The notes under the pieces: generated by a model
What the model was told of the DNA's origin: nothing
Database searches by the model: none
Seen by the model: only the letters and a program-made list of their open reading frames with translations
In this document: positions 20,089-29,909 of the stretch, piece after piece
Numbering within the stretch: position 1 is the stretch's first letter
Layout of the letters: each line of letters opens with the position of its first letter
Program-made: the position numbers and the translations under genes
Source of the DNA: Lachancea thermotolerans CBS 6340
Taxonomy: Eukaryota; Ascomycota; Saccharomycetes; Saccharomycetales; Saccharomycetaceae
Direction of reading: 5' to 3'
NCBI RefSeq assembly: GCF_000142805.1
Contig: NC_013083.1
Span: forward strand, 620,001-684,000
Length of the DNA: 64,000 nt

Positions 20089-21063
20089 ATGTCTGCAACA
20101 CTAGAACAAGACTCGGCGGACTTAGAGGCTAGATTAGCATCTACTCCGCCAGAAGCGCACGCCGTGCGCGACAATCTAAAATCACTTGCCGCTGGCGGCG
20201 TTGGTGGCGTCTGCGCTGTACTAACAGGCCACCCTTTTGACCTGATCAAAGTACGCTGTCAATCTGGCCAGGCTTCGGGAGCACTTGACGCAGGTAAGCG
20301 CGTCCTGCGTGAGGCGCGCGCTCAGCCTGGTGCGTTACCCCTGAACCAGATGCGCGGCTTCTACCGCGGCGTTGTGCCGCCACTTCTGGGCGTCACGCCG
20401 ATTTTCGCAGTGTCATTCTGGGGATATGACGTGGGGAAGCGCTTGGTCGCCTGGGGTAACAGTCCCGCACCAGAGATCGCTGGTGCCGCTGTCGCTAGAT
20501 CGCTAACCACGGGACAACTGGCTCTGGCCGGATTTCTGTCGGCTATTCCTACGACCCTCGTGACCGCGCCTACGGAGCGGGTGAAAGTAGTGCTACAGAC
20601 GTCGGATAGCGGTTCTTTTGTGGGAGCGGCCCAGAAACTCGTGCGCGAAGGCGGCGTGCGCTCGTTGTTCCAAGGCACGCTGGCGACGCTAGCGCGCGAC
20701 GGGCCTGGGAGCGCGCTGTACTTCGCGTCGTACGAGGTGTGCAAGCGGTATTTGAGCGGAACCAACGCGGCCACGGCCGCGTCGGAGCCGCTCAGCGTCG
20801 CCAGCGTATGCTTGGCAGGTGGCGCGGCAGGGATGAGCATGTGGATCGGCGTGTTTCCAATAGACACGATCAAGACGAGGCTGCAGTCAGGCTCCGGCGC
20901 GCAGACAATGGCGCAGGCTACGCGTGAGATATACGGGCGCGGCGGGATCCGGGCGTTTTTCCCGGGGCTCGGCCCGGCTTTGCTGCGCAGCTTCCCGGCC
21001 AATGCAGCTACGTTTCTCGGCGTGGAACTTACGCACGAGCTGTTCAAGAAGTACAACGTGTAG
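20089..21063 (+). CDS. CRC1: Crc1, mitochondrial carnitine/acylcarnitine carrier
   Basis: 324 residues, against 327 in S. cerevisiae. Three mitochondrial carrier repeats show the signature PxD/ExxK/R: PFDLIKVR (49-56), PTERVKV (161-167) and PIDTIKTR (257-264). GHPFDLIKVRCQ is typical of the carnitine carrier group. It exchanges carnitine esters across the inner membrane, feeding peroxisome-derived acetyl units to mitochondria. The start is the ATG at 20089 behind an A-rich leader; eight more open codons upstream begin with TTG. Codons are strongly GC-ending, unlike most neighbours (20881-20940 has 40 G or C of 60). It converges on KTR1, as YOR100C does on YOR099W. Confidence 0.94.
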   Translation: MSATLEQDSADLEARLASTPPEAHAVRDNLKSLAAGGVGGVCAVLTGHPFDLIKVRCQSGQASGALDAGKRVLREARAQPGALPLNQMRGFYRGVVPPLLGVTPIFAVSFWGYDVGKRLVAWGNSPAPEIAGAAVARSLTTGQLALAGFLSAIPTTLVTAPTERVKVVLQTSDSGSFVGAAQKLVREGGVRSLFQGTLATLARDGPGSALYFASYEVCKRYLSGTNAATAASEPLSVASVCLAGGAAGMSMWIGVFPIDTIKTRLQSGSGAQTMAQATREIYGRGGIRAFFPGLGPALLRSFPANAATFLGVELTHELFKKYNV

Positions 21064-21316
21064 GAAGGAAGGTGTGTATTACAAAAGCTATTAAATTCCG
21101 GTCATTTCAGACGAGAGCGTCGCCGCGCGCTTACGTGCGCGGTGTTCTATCGCTTTGTACGCGTGGACCCTCGAGCCTTCGCTCTAGCTGTGTAGATGTT
21201 CCTATTCTGTTGATGACATAAGCCGATATATATGAGGCTGCAAGACTTAGAAGAGGACAGAGTCGCGGAGCTAGCGAGAGAAAGAGAGACTGGCAAAGAG
21301 AGAGAACTCCGGACGC

Positions 21317-22480
21317 TTAGTCCGCGTACTTCTGCCAGCCCGCAGGCCGGTCCTTGCCGCTCACAGTGTAGAACTTGGAAGTGCAGGAGTAGCCCTTCCA
21401 GGTGAAGTCCTGGTTGGGGTCGCAGTTGCAGCGGTTCTCGAGACGCGTGTTCAAGTCAATTGGGCACGCGTGGAATGGAATGTGGAAGTATCCCAGGTCA
21501 CCGAAATGGTGGATCTCGGAGCGGTCCAAGAACAGCGCGGCGCCGATCGAGTGCACGGGCGCGTCACCCCAGCGTTCGTAGAAAAAGCCACCCGCGTGGT
21601 CCAGGTGGTCGAAGTAGGCGGAGTAGGCCGGTCCGCGCCACAGGTCCAGCCAGCCGACTTCGAAGTTGGACCAGAAGTGGCACAGGTTGTATGACAGGCC
21701 GCCGTCGTCCGAAATAAAGTCCATCATGTTGTTGGGGTGCACAAGCGAGGGGTTCTTCTCCGTGAATTCCAGCGTGGTGTTCCACAGCGTCTCAATCGTG
21801 CCGACGTACTCCTTCAAAGAGATGGTGAAGCCGTATTTCTTGCCGTTGTCGCGCATGAACTTGAACACGTCGTAGTCCACGTCACAGTAGATACGGGTGT
21901 CGGGCTCCACTCTCCAGTACCAGTCGTAGTCCTGGAGCAGTTCGTGCCTGTAGAAAAACCCGGACTCGTACCGGCACATGTGGCGGTACGACTCCGAGTC
22001 ACCGTAGATGATCTTCTTCTCGCGCATTTCCTCGCGCACTGCTGCCGCCTTTCCCTTGTCAATCCAGCTAGGGTAGGACCAGTGTTCTTCTGGCACCAAA
22101 CCGTACTTGGTCTGACCGCTGACCATTGCTGTGGTCACCCGCTTGAACTCCTCGCTGAACTCTTCGTCGTTCAGGAAAATCCAGTCGTACTGGAACTTGC
22201 TGTTGAACCGGTCCTCGATGCTTGCGATGGACCCGAGCAGCGAGTAAAGATCCTGGTTCCGCGCCAGAGTCACAAATGTGGCCTTCTCTTTGGGTCCTGT
22301 GTACTTAGGCTGTGCCACCTTGCGGTACTTGAACCCGTCTGTGTGTTTCACAACAGTGCTCGTGCGCTGCGCAGAGCTGCCTCCGATGGACGCTCCACGG
22401 ACCAAGACCCATAATGTAATTGCGACAATGCACGCAGCTCCTAGCGCGCGCCGCGCTCCATCTTTGCCGTTCAGCTGCAT
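21317..22480 (-). CDS. KTR1: Ktr1-type alpha-1,2-mannosyltransferase (GT15)
   Basis: 387 residues, against 393 in S. cerevisiae. It is a type II Golgi membrane protein: a short basic cytosolic tail, one membrane anchor (about 13-30) and a stem. The GT15 catalytic domain starts near residue 60 with KATFVTLARNQDL. Family landmarks are WRVEPDTRIYCDVDYDVF and YNLCHFWSNFEV, with conserved cysteines near the end (CPIDLNTRLENRCNC). It adds alpha-1,2-mannose to O-linked and N-linked glycans. I use the ATG at 22480; two codons upstream is a TTG. The name KTR1 within the KRE2/KTR family rests on its place between CRC1 and NUP1. Confidence 0.9.
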   Translation of the reverse strand: MQLNGKDGARRALGAACIVAITLWVLVRGASIGGSSAQRTSTVVKHTDGFKYRKVAQPKYTGPKEKATFVTLARNQDLYSLLGSIASIEDRFNSKFQYDWIFLNDEEFSEEFKRVTTAMVSGQTKYGLVPEEHWSYPSWIDKGKAAAVREEMREKKIIYGDSESYRHMCRYESGFFYRHELLQDYDWYWRVEPDTRIYCDVDYDVFKFMRDNGKKYGFTISLKEYVGTIETLWNTTLEFTEKNPSLVHPNNMMDFISDDGGLSYNLCHFWSNFEVGWLDLWRGPAYSAYFDHLDHAGGFFYERWGDAPVHSIGAALFLDRSEIHHFGDLGYFHIPFHACPIDLNTRLENRCNCDPNQDFTWKGYSCTSKFYTVSGKDRPAGWQKYAD

Positions 22481-23558
22481 TGGCAAGTGTTCCTCGAGAT
22501 TCCCTTCGATGCGTTCGGTGAGAAACTGGGAATATATACGTGGTCAAGCGTACTTGCACTCTTTTTTTCGTCCAGCGCGTATCGGACACGCTTGTACATC
22601 TGTACGGGAACACGAAAATCCTCTGCGGAGTGCAGAGGCGCAGGCACATTATCAGTGTAACAGTGCAGGCCTTCAAACCTATCTTACGCGAGGCGAGACG
22701 TACGTCGATCATGCACCTTGGTGCAGGAGAAGCCTTCGGGCATGTCTCCGCTGGTTTCAGCTCAGCTGGGATTCATAGTTGTGTACGAATATTCCGCATC
22801 ACGTGAATTGACCACATTCGTTAGCGCAGACGCAGACAATTCCTAGGTAGGAGCAGGGCTGATGGGTGAATGGTGTATTCTGGGTCTCTCTATAGCCAGT
22901 GGGTTTCCGGTTTATCAGCGGCCTATTTGTTTCTTACAGCTTTACACATTGGATATTCCCCATATTTGTCAAGGCGGGTCAAATCTCATTTTCGCCCAGA
23001 GCTACGTAACTGGCCTTGCTTACGTGGGTGGTAGTGGGACGCAATCGCTGAAGGTTCTCATTTACAGCTTTTTTGTTAACCAGCATGTATCTGTTGCGTA
23101 AATCTAATTAATTTTTCTTAAGCGCAGTGTCAGCCTCCGAAACATTAACCTGTGAGCCTAAATACTTCAGTTGATGTACCATTATTTATCATTAAAGCTG
23201 CCGCAATGTTATCAGTATGCAAAGATTTATTTCTGGTCTGCAGAGGCCGTGGCCTTTCAGTATAAATTTGGGTCTCGCGGAATACAGGAATTTGCTGCAA
23301 AAAAGCACTCCGGCCTGAAACCCAAATTCAGTGTTCGCTTTGCCCAGCAGGGACTGCTTGGATAGCACAAGCAAGTAGCTGACATGACCGCCCGCCACTG
23401 CCCGGCAACTTGGATCTTGAGAGCTTCAAAATACTGTTAAAGACCATAATCACGTGACACATCTCAAATTCGGAGCATTCAAATTTTACGCGCATGTAGA
23501 ATCAGTTATCAATCTTTGCAAGCACCGTGATTAGCGCCTAAACAGAGTACTGCCACCG
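22481..23558. other. divergent promoter region KTR1 / NUP1
   Basis: About 1.1 kb without a recognisable gene. Two E-boxes within ATCACGTG occur near 22797 and 23451. They match centromere element I, but no AT-rich block with TCCGAA follows at either. Open frames here (for example 22862-23101 and 23171-23365) are short and resemble nothing known to me. The left part is GC-rich like KTR1 and the right part is near-average. Confidence 0.55.
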
Positions 23559-26180
23559 ATGTCCAGCGCGGTGTCACGTCGCGCAAACAAGCGATCGATC
23601 TCTTCGACCATAGTCAACTTCTTCAAGAAGGAAAACTCGCCTGAATTTCGCGAATCTAGTCCTATCGATGGGCCTGATTCGACTACTGCCGGTTTTAAAG
23701 AAGGAAGAACCCCAGAACCCCCGGTCCCAGACTTGATTTTGTACGAAACAGACTACAATACTAGACCTCCGTTGCTGCCTATCCTCCCTGTCCAGAGACT
23801 AAAAATCCTGCGCCACAAGCAATACTTACGCCGTCTCAATGACAACCGCCTACTAGAGACATTTACGGCCCCCGCTTCCAACGAAATGTCCGGGGACTTT
23901 GACAGCAGCCACCTCGTCACACTGCGTTCACTCAAAAGACGCGCTAACGGAAGGCCGACGTCTAAGAAAGTCCCACCGAAATCTGTTTTAGGGAAGCGGT
24001 GGTGTGGGGACCTTCAATATGATGTTGCCGAGTACGATGTTGCCAAAAAACCGAAGATTTCCAAACCAAGTGCTGGCACGGACCCAACTGCTGCACTGGA
24101 ATCGCCACGTCTCTCCTCCGCGGTCCTCAAGAAAAGCACCTTGGAGCAAAACAGTTCTTCCTCTGATGGATTGACTAACACAGAAGCCAAACTTTTGAAC
24201 GGCAACGCCCTCACGGACCTTGCGTCGAGCAAAATCACCAAAAAAATTAAAAAGGGCTTTACGGTTGATGATCAAGATGACAAGCCTAAAAAATTACTAG
24301 CTTTGCCAAGTTCAGGTTTTGACTTCTTGAAGAGCAATGCTGAGAGCAGTAAAAACCAAGATTCTGAACGTCCTGCTGAAGCCGGTAATTTTGGAAAGAA
24401 GCTCCTTCCTAGTAGCGCTGAGGCAACTGACAGCCCAGCCCTTGCGAAAGTGCCGTCATTATTTGACAAAGGAAAATCATTGGAGGGCGCTAGTCAAAAC
24501 GCGGCTAAAGCTGAAAAACCTGAGACCCCCAAACCATCCTTTTCGATCGGCAAAGCTGATGGCACTAGCAAACCATCATTTTCTTTTGGTAAAACTGATG
24601 ACACGCTAAAGGAGGGCAAACCTCTATTTTCTTTCAAGAGGCCAACGACCTCTGATCAGGATGAGAACCCCGCTGCAAGCTCACACGCAACAAAGTCACA
24701 AAAGCCAAGTTTTTCGTTCAGCCAGAGTGTTGGAGCTTCAGGTGCATCCCAGGCGGCACCCAAACCTGCGAAGCCCGCCTTTTCATTCGGAAAGCCGGCT
24801 GAAAGTCAGCCACAGTCTATGGAAACCCAAACTGAAAATGCTACTGGGGCGGCGGATGCCCAAGTTTCTTTCAATAATAAGCCAAAGTCAAATGCAGGAT
24901 TCACGTTTGGGTCCGTAACTACAAATGCTGCAAACTCTGGTCTTGCTTCGTCTGAGAATGACCCACAGCAGAGTGGTGAGAAACAAACCGAGGGCGCAAG
25001 GAACGTTCCCTCGTTTTCATTTGGGAAAGCTGGAAAGCCTGCGGCTGAAGTACAAGCTCAAAGCTCCTCCTTCAAGTTCAATACAACAGAACCAGCAAGC
25101 TCTGGAACTGAGAAAAAAGCTGCCCCCGCTTTTTCGTTCAGCAATCCAGCCACTGAGGCAAAAGCCGCGACACCTGTTTTTTCATTTGGTACTTCCAAAA
25201 CTTCCAATGAGCCCAACACAAATGTAGGAAAGGCCAAGTCTCCATCGCTGACTCCTTCTGACTCTGCGTCAATTGGTTCAAAGCGATCATTCACTTTCGG
25301 CGTTACCCCAGATCAGCCTTCTAGCCAAACTGCTAACGCTCCCCTGTCTACGCAGTCTAACTCTAAGACACCCGCCGCACCAAGCAAGCCTTTCACATTC
25401 GGAGCGACCTCGGAAAAAAAAGATTCTACTCCTCCAGCATTTTCATTCAACACGGCTGGTCAACCTGATGGCCAATCCGCAGCTTCCGCAGCTTCTTCAA
25501 CTGGGTCTGGGTTCAAGTTCGACACCAGTGGACTCAAAGTTAACGAACCCAGAGATGCCAAGTCATCATTCACTTTTGGATCCAATAGTGCCGCTCCAAA
25601 GCCCGCATTTAACTTGGGATCCTCTACGCACTCATTCAATGCCCCCCAACCTCAGCAACCAAACTCGGCGTTTACGTTCAACAACCCATCTTCTGCTCAA
25701 CAACCACTTCAACAGCCTCAGCCCAACGGCATAGGCTTTCCCTCAGCTTCAACAACAAGCAATAATTCACCTGCATTTGGAAACACTACCAACCAACAAC
25801 TTGCATTTAACTTTGGCACTGGAAATGCTACAGCGTCATCAACACCACCCCCTTTCGGATCCGCATCAGCACCTGCCTTTACACCTAATCCACAAAGCAG
25901 GCCTTTTAGCCCATCACACACTGTAAATCTGAATTTTGGGGGTGTTGGATCTCAACCTCCTAGTACTATCTTTGGCGGAGCTGCTAACCAAAATCCAGCA
26001 CAAGTATTTGGAGCACAGCCAAACGGTAGTCATCCATTTCCAGGAATGTCTCAAGCACCATCTCAAATATTCGGAGGTTCCAGCACCAGTTCTATACCTC
26101 AACCACAAAATCAACAGACGCCTATGTTGAATTTACCCCCTGGCAGGAAACTCGCAAGAATGAGAGCAAGGAGGACTTAA
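23559..26180 (+). CDS. NUP1: Nup1, FxFG nucleoporin of the nuclear basket side
   Basis: 873 residues, shorter than the 1076 of S. cerevisiae. The N-terminus (MSSAVSRRANKRSISSTIVNFF) gives the basic, potentially amphipathic region that binds membrane in Nup1. Residues about 60-130 carry LYETDYNTRPPLLPILPVQRLKILRHKQYLRRL, typical of Nup1. From about residue 330 onward come some 20 FxFG, FG or related repeats (FSFG, FTFG, FNFG, IFGG) spaced by Ser-, Lys- and Pro-rich linkers. The end, PPGRKLARMRARRT, resembles the basic C-terminus of the family that binds Kap95. It is a docking site for importins at the nuclear basket. The first ATG is used; KTR1-NUP1 neighbours match YOR099W-YOR098C. Confidence 0.92.
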   Translation: MSSAVSRRANKRSISSTIVNFFKKENSPEFRESSPIDGPDSTTAGFKEGRTPEPPVPDLILYETDYNTRPPLLPILPVQRLKILRHKQYLRRLNDNRLLETFTAPASNEMSGDFDSSHLVTLRSLKRRANGRPTSKKVPPKSVLGKRWCGDLQYDVAEYDVAKKPKISKPSAGTDPTAALESPRLSSAVLKKSTLEQNSSSSDGLTNTEAKLLNGNALTDLASSKITKKIKKGFTVDDQDDKPKKLLALPSSGFDFLKSNAESSKNQDSERPAEAGNFGKKLLPSSAEATDSPALAKVPSLFDKGKSLEGASQNAAKAEKPETPKPSFSIGKADGTSKPSFSFGKTDDTLKEGKPLFSFKRPTTSDQDENPAASSHATKSQKPSFSFSQSVGASGASQAAPKPAKPAFSFGKPAESQPQSMETQTENATGAADAQVSFNNKPKSNAGFTFGSVTTNAANSGLASSENDPQQSGEKQTEGARNVPSFSFGKAGKPAAEVQAQSSSFKFNTTEPASSGTEKKAAPAFSFSNPATEAKAATPVFSFGTSKTSNEPNTNVGKAKSPSLTPSDSASIGSKRSFTFGVTPDQPSSQTANAPLSTQSNSKTPAAPSKPFTFGATSEKKDSTPPAFSFNTAGQPDGQSAASAASSTGSGFKFDTSGLKVNEPRDAKSSFTFGSNSAAPKPAFNLGSSTHSFNAPQPQQPNSAFTFNNPSSAQQPLQQPQPNGIGFPSASTTSNNSPAFGNTTNQQLAFNFGTGNATASSTPPPFGSASAPAFTPNPQSRPFSPSHTVNLNFGGVGSQPPSTIFGGAANQNPAQVFGAQPNGSHPFPGMSQAPSQIFGGSSTSSIPQPQNQQTPMLNLPPGRKLARMRARRT

Positions 26181-26651
26181 GGCACTTCGAAGGCCTGAAT
26201 AGGCATTGGCATTTTTAGGGAAGTTAGAGACGCTTATCCTTGTAATTATACATATTATCCGTACTGCTTAAAATCAACAGCTAAGGTTGTCGGCAACCGA
26301 GTTTTACCGGAAGTGCGCAAAGGCGGGCATATTTTAATAGTGTTAAAATTTATTAATGAAAACTTGAGTGCATGTGTGAGTGTGTAGCTCCTTGATGATT
26401 TTTCAGCAAGGCTTTGAATGTTAAAGTCAAGTGAGATGAATCATAGCCTGAAAATCAGAGGGACCCAATGCTTGTTAGCGACATCTTATATGTGACACCT
26501 CCAGTACACATCAGTAAACGAACGCTCGAAGACGCCCCTTAACCTTTTGCATGTAAATAACAACCAGTTGCTGGTGAGCTAGAGCCTTAACTTCACCCAC
26601 TATTACGCTCGTTGGTTTAGTGCTTGCTTTAGAGCTGAAACAAACAGAACT
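26181..26651. other. convergent intergenic region NUP1 / GT71 gene
   Basis: About 470 bases between two stop codons, long for convergent yeast genes. There is no RNA gene, repeat or open frame of note. It may include debris from the event that placed the GT71 gene here. Confidence 0.45.
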
Positions 26652-28361
26652 TCAGGCGCGAAAATTCAATTCAGCTTCCGTAGCGCTCATCCAGGCGTTG
26701 CCGATCTCCCGCATCTTTTTCTGCTCTTCAGCATTAAAATTGATAAGCTGCCCACTTCCTGGAGATACTCTAGCACAGTACCTGTATCCGATACAAAGGT
26801 CCGCGAATCCTCCAGTCCATGGGTTCACGGATATGTCGGGAAGGACTGCCGCTTTTATATTTGTCATGGACTCGTAATACTCTCGAGCTTCTTGGATGGA
26901 GGCAAATGTTTCGTGCAAATACTCTTTTGGATATCCTTCCCAATCGGTATCAATCGCGTCTGCAAACTTACACACTCTAAACCCGCTGTTAAACCAAAGC
27001 AAGGTTCCATGAGAAGATGTATGCCCCAGTTGGACAGAGCAAACCTCGCCAGAACCGTCATCTTCTCCGATTGCACTAGCCTCTTCTGGATGAAATCTGT
27101 AAGCATGGTTCGTCAACAAAAACGCAAGCCAGAACGTCTCTTTGTCTCCATGCGTACATTTTGAAAGTTTCGGCGCCAGGTTTAGAAAAACCCCCGCCAT
27201 GAGTGGCATAAGATGTTTTGACTTGTCAACCGCCAAGAGTCCACTGTCCATTTGGTGACGTTGTCCACCCACAAAGAAACTTTGAACAATCCTTTGTTCT
27301 AGAGAGGTACTATCAGACATCATGAGTTGTTCGTCGATCAACCTTCTCTGACCAAAATACAGTGTTTCTAACCGACTTGGCTGCAAGGCTTTAAGGAGTG
27401 GAACGCAATATTCGTAGTCGAATTTATGTGCAAAAGCGCGGTCTCTGAAGAAAATAGTTCCAGACTCTACGTACGCCTCAGATTGTAGGTAGTCCTCGAC
27501 TGGTTGCACAGAAACAGCGTCTGCATCAATAAAGATGGGTGTAGAGAAAGTATTGAAAATCATGGCCAGCCACTTGTTTCGGTACAAAGAAAAGTCGTCA
27601 ATAAAATGTGGGTCAAGCATTGGCTTGACATTGACAAACCATAGTCTTTGATTTGGCGGTAGTGACCGAGATATTAAAGATCTTGAATAGTCTGATAAAT
27701 CACCCTTATGAATGATCTGGATCGGAAGTCGATTCCCTTGGTGCTCAAGTACTTTTAAGAGCCTAACGACAAGGGAGGCATGCGCATCAGGAAAAGACAA
27801 GACTATCCCACGAGTAGGGCCGCTAGTTTCTTGCGAGGTCCGATTCCAGTTGGCTAACCACGACTGCTGGGGATTGTATCGATATTTGGATATAGCGCCA
27901 TTTGACATCGATGGGAACTGCCCATTTTGATAGGCTTTTTTTAGGTCACTGCTCTCAAAGATTGGCGATTGTTCTAACCTTATAAAGGGGAACATGCGCT
28001 TATCAATATCCTGAATATTAGAGGGAAGAGCCCCAATTTCAAGACATTTTTCATAAGTTCGGAGGCGTTCCATAATCAGTCTTAAGTTTTCTGTTTCGTA
28101 GTCCGTAGCCGCCAATTGCCAACCCTCAGAATAGCTGTTCCACCAATTAGGCTCGAGTTCGTAGAGTTTTCGGAAGTACTGGCTACAAATCTCACTGGGA
28201 GAGGAGAATGGCTCCTTGTCCTTGACAAGATGGGCCGCGATGTCTTCAGTTAAGCTTTTCGAAACATGATTATGTAAGCTTGACTGATACGCATACAGCA
28301 GGCAAATGACGCATACAGCAGCAGCGCCAACCTTCAGAAGTTTCCTGGTGAAGATCCTCAT
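26652..28361 (-). CDS. MNN1-family alpha-1,3-mannosyltransferase (GT71)
   Basis: 569 residues with the layout of the Mnn1/Mnt2/Mnt3/Mnt4 family. It has a short basic tail, one membrane anchor (about 11-26), a stem, and a lumenal domain with the nucleotide-sugar motif D279-A-D281 inside PIFIDADAVSVQP. Other family landmarks are QHQMDSG-like RHQMDSGLLAVDK and GDKETFWLAFLL. Such enzymes add terminal alpha-1,3-mannose to O- or N-glycans in the Golgi. S. cerevisiae has no such gene between NUP1 and YOR097C; its members are elsewhere (MNN1 on chromosome V, MNT2 and MNT4 near telomeres). The exact orthologue cannot be told from the sequence alone, so no symbol is given. The ATG at 28361 is the first Met. 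Confidence 0.85.
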   Translation of the reverse strand: MRIFTRKLLKVGAAAVCVICLLYAYQSSLHNHVSKSLTEDIAAHLVKDKEPFSSPSEICSQYFRKLYELEPNWWNSYSEGWQLAATDYETENLRLIMERLRTYEKCLEIGALPSNIQDIDKRMFPFIRLEQSPIFESSDLKKAYQNGQFPSMSNGAISKYRYNPQQSWLANWNRTSQETSGPTRGIVLSFPDAHASLVVRLLKVLEHQGNRLPIQIIHKGDLSDYSRSLISRSLPPNQRLWFVNVKPMLDPHFIDDFSLYRNKWLAMIFNTFSTPIFIDADAVSVQPVEDYLQSEAYVESGTIFFRDRAFAHKFDYEYCVPLLKALQPSRLETLYFGQRRLIDEQLMMSDSTSLEQRIVQSFFVGGQRHQMDSGLLAVDKSKHLMPLMAGVFLNLAPKLSKCTHGDKETFWLAFLLTNHAYRFHPEEASAIGEDDGSGEVCSVQLGHTSSHGTLLWFNSGFRVCKFADAIDTDWEGYPKEYLHETFASIQEAREYYESMTNIKAAVLPDISVNPWTGGFADLCIGYRYCARVSPGSGQLINFNAEEQKKMREIGNAWMSATEAELNFRA

Positions 28362-28553
28362 GGCTTAATAGGTTGCGCCTCAGAGCATTCCGACTTCTTA
28401 TGTGATACTTCTAGGCTGAGCACTTCGCTACTTTCAAATACCTCTTTTGATCGAGAAGCTGTCATCTCTCTTCACGAAACCCAAACAACGATTTATCACG
28501 AGTTTGAGCATAGCAAGCTCAAATAATGGCTCATTAAAGCTAAGACGAAGCCC

Positions 28554-28991
28554 ATGGATCAGGCTAAAGATGCCCTGAGCGCTTATTATAAGAGGCTGGA
28601 AGCGGCTGTGGGAGAGAGCAGCTTCAAGGATGTCCATCTCCCATCATTTTTACTGGGTTGCTTCGCAACTATACTATTATTGGTGCTGGAGCCAGTTTTC
28701 AAAGCGCTTGTTGGAGGAATCCTTGTAAGTGTGGTTACTGTGGTGAAATACCTGGTCGTTGTTGGCGGGGTTGTTCTCTGTGGGTTGATTCTGACATCGA
28801 AAGGCACCGCTCAGGAAGCGTCGCAGCCCGAGCCGCTAGTAGATCCGCGCGATCACTTCATCAAAAACGCGAGTCCCGATGACCTCAACGTGGTAGGGTA
28901 CAACGAAATGAAGACGGGAAGAAGGAGGAGGAAGCCTAAGCCCGTAAAAAACACGTACGACACGTTTGTGCGCCAGGCGGGCGGCACGTAG
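28554..28991 (+). CDS. small membrane protein, YOR097C-like
   Basis: 145 residues of unknown function. Two hydrophobic stretches (about 31-48 and 52-81) predict one hairpin or two membrane helices. A basic C-terminal tail follows, with KTGRRRRKPKPVKN near residues 120-134. I do not recognise a domain. Its place between NUP1 and RPS7 and its orientation match YOR097C (175 residues in S. cerevisiae, uncharacterised), so it is probably the orthologue. The name rests mainly on position. The ATG at 28554 is the first Met; the next gene, RPS7, converges on it. Confidence 0.75.
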   Translation: MDQAKDALSAYYKRLEAAVGESSFKDVHLPSFLLGCFATILLLVLEPVFKALVGGILVSVVTVVKYLVVVGGVVLCGLILTSKGTAQEASQPEPLVDPRDHFIKNASPDDLNVVGYNEMKTGRRRRKPKPVKNTYDTFVRQAGGT

Positions 28992-29178
28992 CATCTATCT
29001 TAGTTTAAAACGCTTTAAATTATACACCTATTAAAACATTTTGGTTGTTTTGGAAGGGGAGGGGAGATTGTTGATTTAAAAAGGCAAGACATAAAAACTG
29101 GAAATTTCTAAGCTTGACAACATACTCGTGTTGCGGCCGCCTAGATGCTCTTGAAATGGTTCTTTATAATCCAGCAAT

Positions 29179-29909
29179 TTAGTGGGATTCGCCTGGGATT
29201 TCAAACACGATTTGCTTGCCAGTCAACTTGTTGTAGACAGCCTGGAAAGACTCCAGCTTGTAGTCGACCTGCTGGACATCCTTGGAGTCCAACAAGACCT
29301 TCTGGACCTTGTTGCCACCAACCATGTATCTGACTCTCTTACCGACGATCTCGGTAGGGAAAACCAAGTCCTCCAAGATCTTGTCGTGGACGGCAGTCAA
29401 AGTTCTGGATCTTGGTCTCTTCTGGAGCTGTCTAGATCTTCTGGATGGCTTTGGCAAGATTCTTCTCTCGGCCAAGAAGACGACGTGACGGTCTGGGAAC
29501 TTCTTCTCCAACTCACGGGTCAACTTGGTTTGGACCTTGTGGTAGGCAGCCAAAGATGGGACTGGGACGAAGATAGCAATGGCCTTCTTACCGCCAGCGA
29601 CATCGATCTGAGAAATAGCGAGTTAGTACTGAACGGAATCTCATTTTTCAGGACGCGCATCGCGCGCAGCAGAGCCCAGAGCGAGCCCCCGTGACGGCTG
29701 CTCCCTGCGGCACTCGACTGCCTCGCCGCCCGCGCGCATTTCCAACATTCCACTGGGCTTTAACATACTTCTCTGATAGACTTGAATTGCAAAAGTCTCA
29801 GGTCGGCCTTGACATCTGGAGAAGACGCTTCCAAGTCGACGAAAGCTTGAGCAACTTGCAATTCCAACTCAGTTGGAGCTTGGGACAAAATCTTGGCTTG
29901 AGCAGACAT
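29179..29909 (-). CDS. RPS7: ribosomal protein eS7 (Rps7), spliced
   Basis: The coding sequence is the join of 29769-29909 and 29179-29607 on the minus strand, giving 189 residues against 190 in S. cerevisiae. Exon 1 encodes [18 protein letters not shown] to FKSIRE, and exon 2 continues IDVAGGKK and ends in GESH. The protein is nearly identical to Rps7A/B as remembered. It is a small-subunit protein needed for 18S rRNA maturation. S. cerevisiae has two copies (YOR096W and YNL096C); this single gene lies in both of their contexts. Codons are strongly biased, as in other ribosomal genes. Upstream are a GC-rich stretch and a Rap1 site. Confidence 0.97.
29608..29768 (-). other. RPS7: spliceosomal intron of RPS7
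   Basis: A 161-nt intron with 5' site GTATGT, branch site TACTAAC (complement of 29622-29628) and 3' site CTCAG. It sits between codons for Glu47 and Ile48. It is shorter than the about 400-nt intron of S. cerevisiae RPS7A. No snoRNA boxes were seen inside it. Confidence 0.96.

Noticed and set aside
22790-23460. ATCACGTG boxes near 22797 and 23451 as centromere element I
   Set aside because: A yeast point centromere needs an AT-rich block of about 80 bases or more and then TCCGAA. Neither is present. The boxes are common factor sites.
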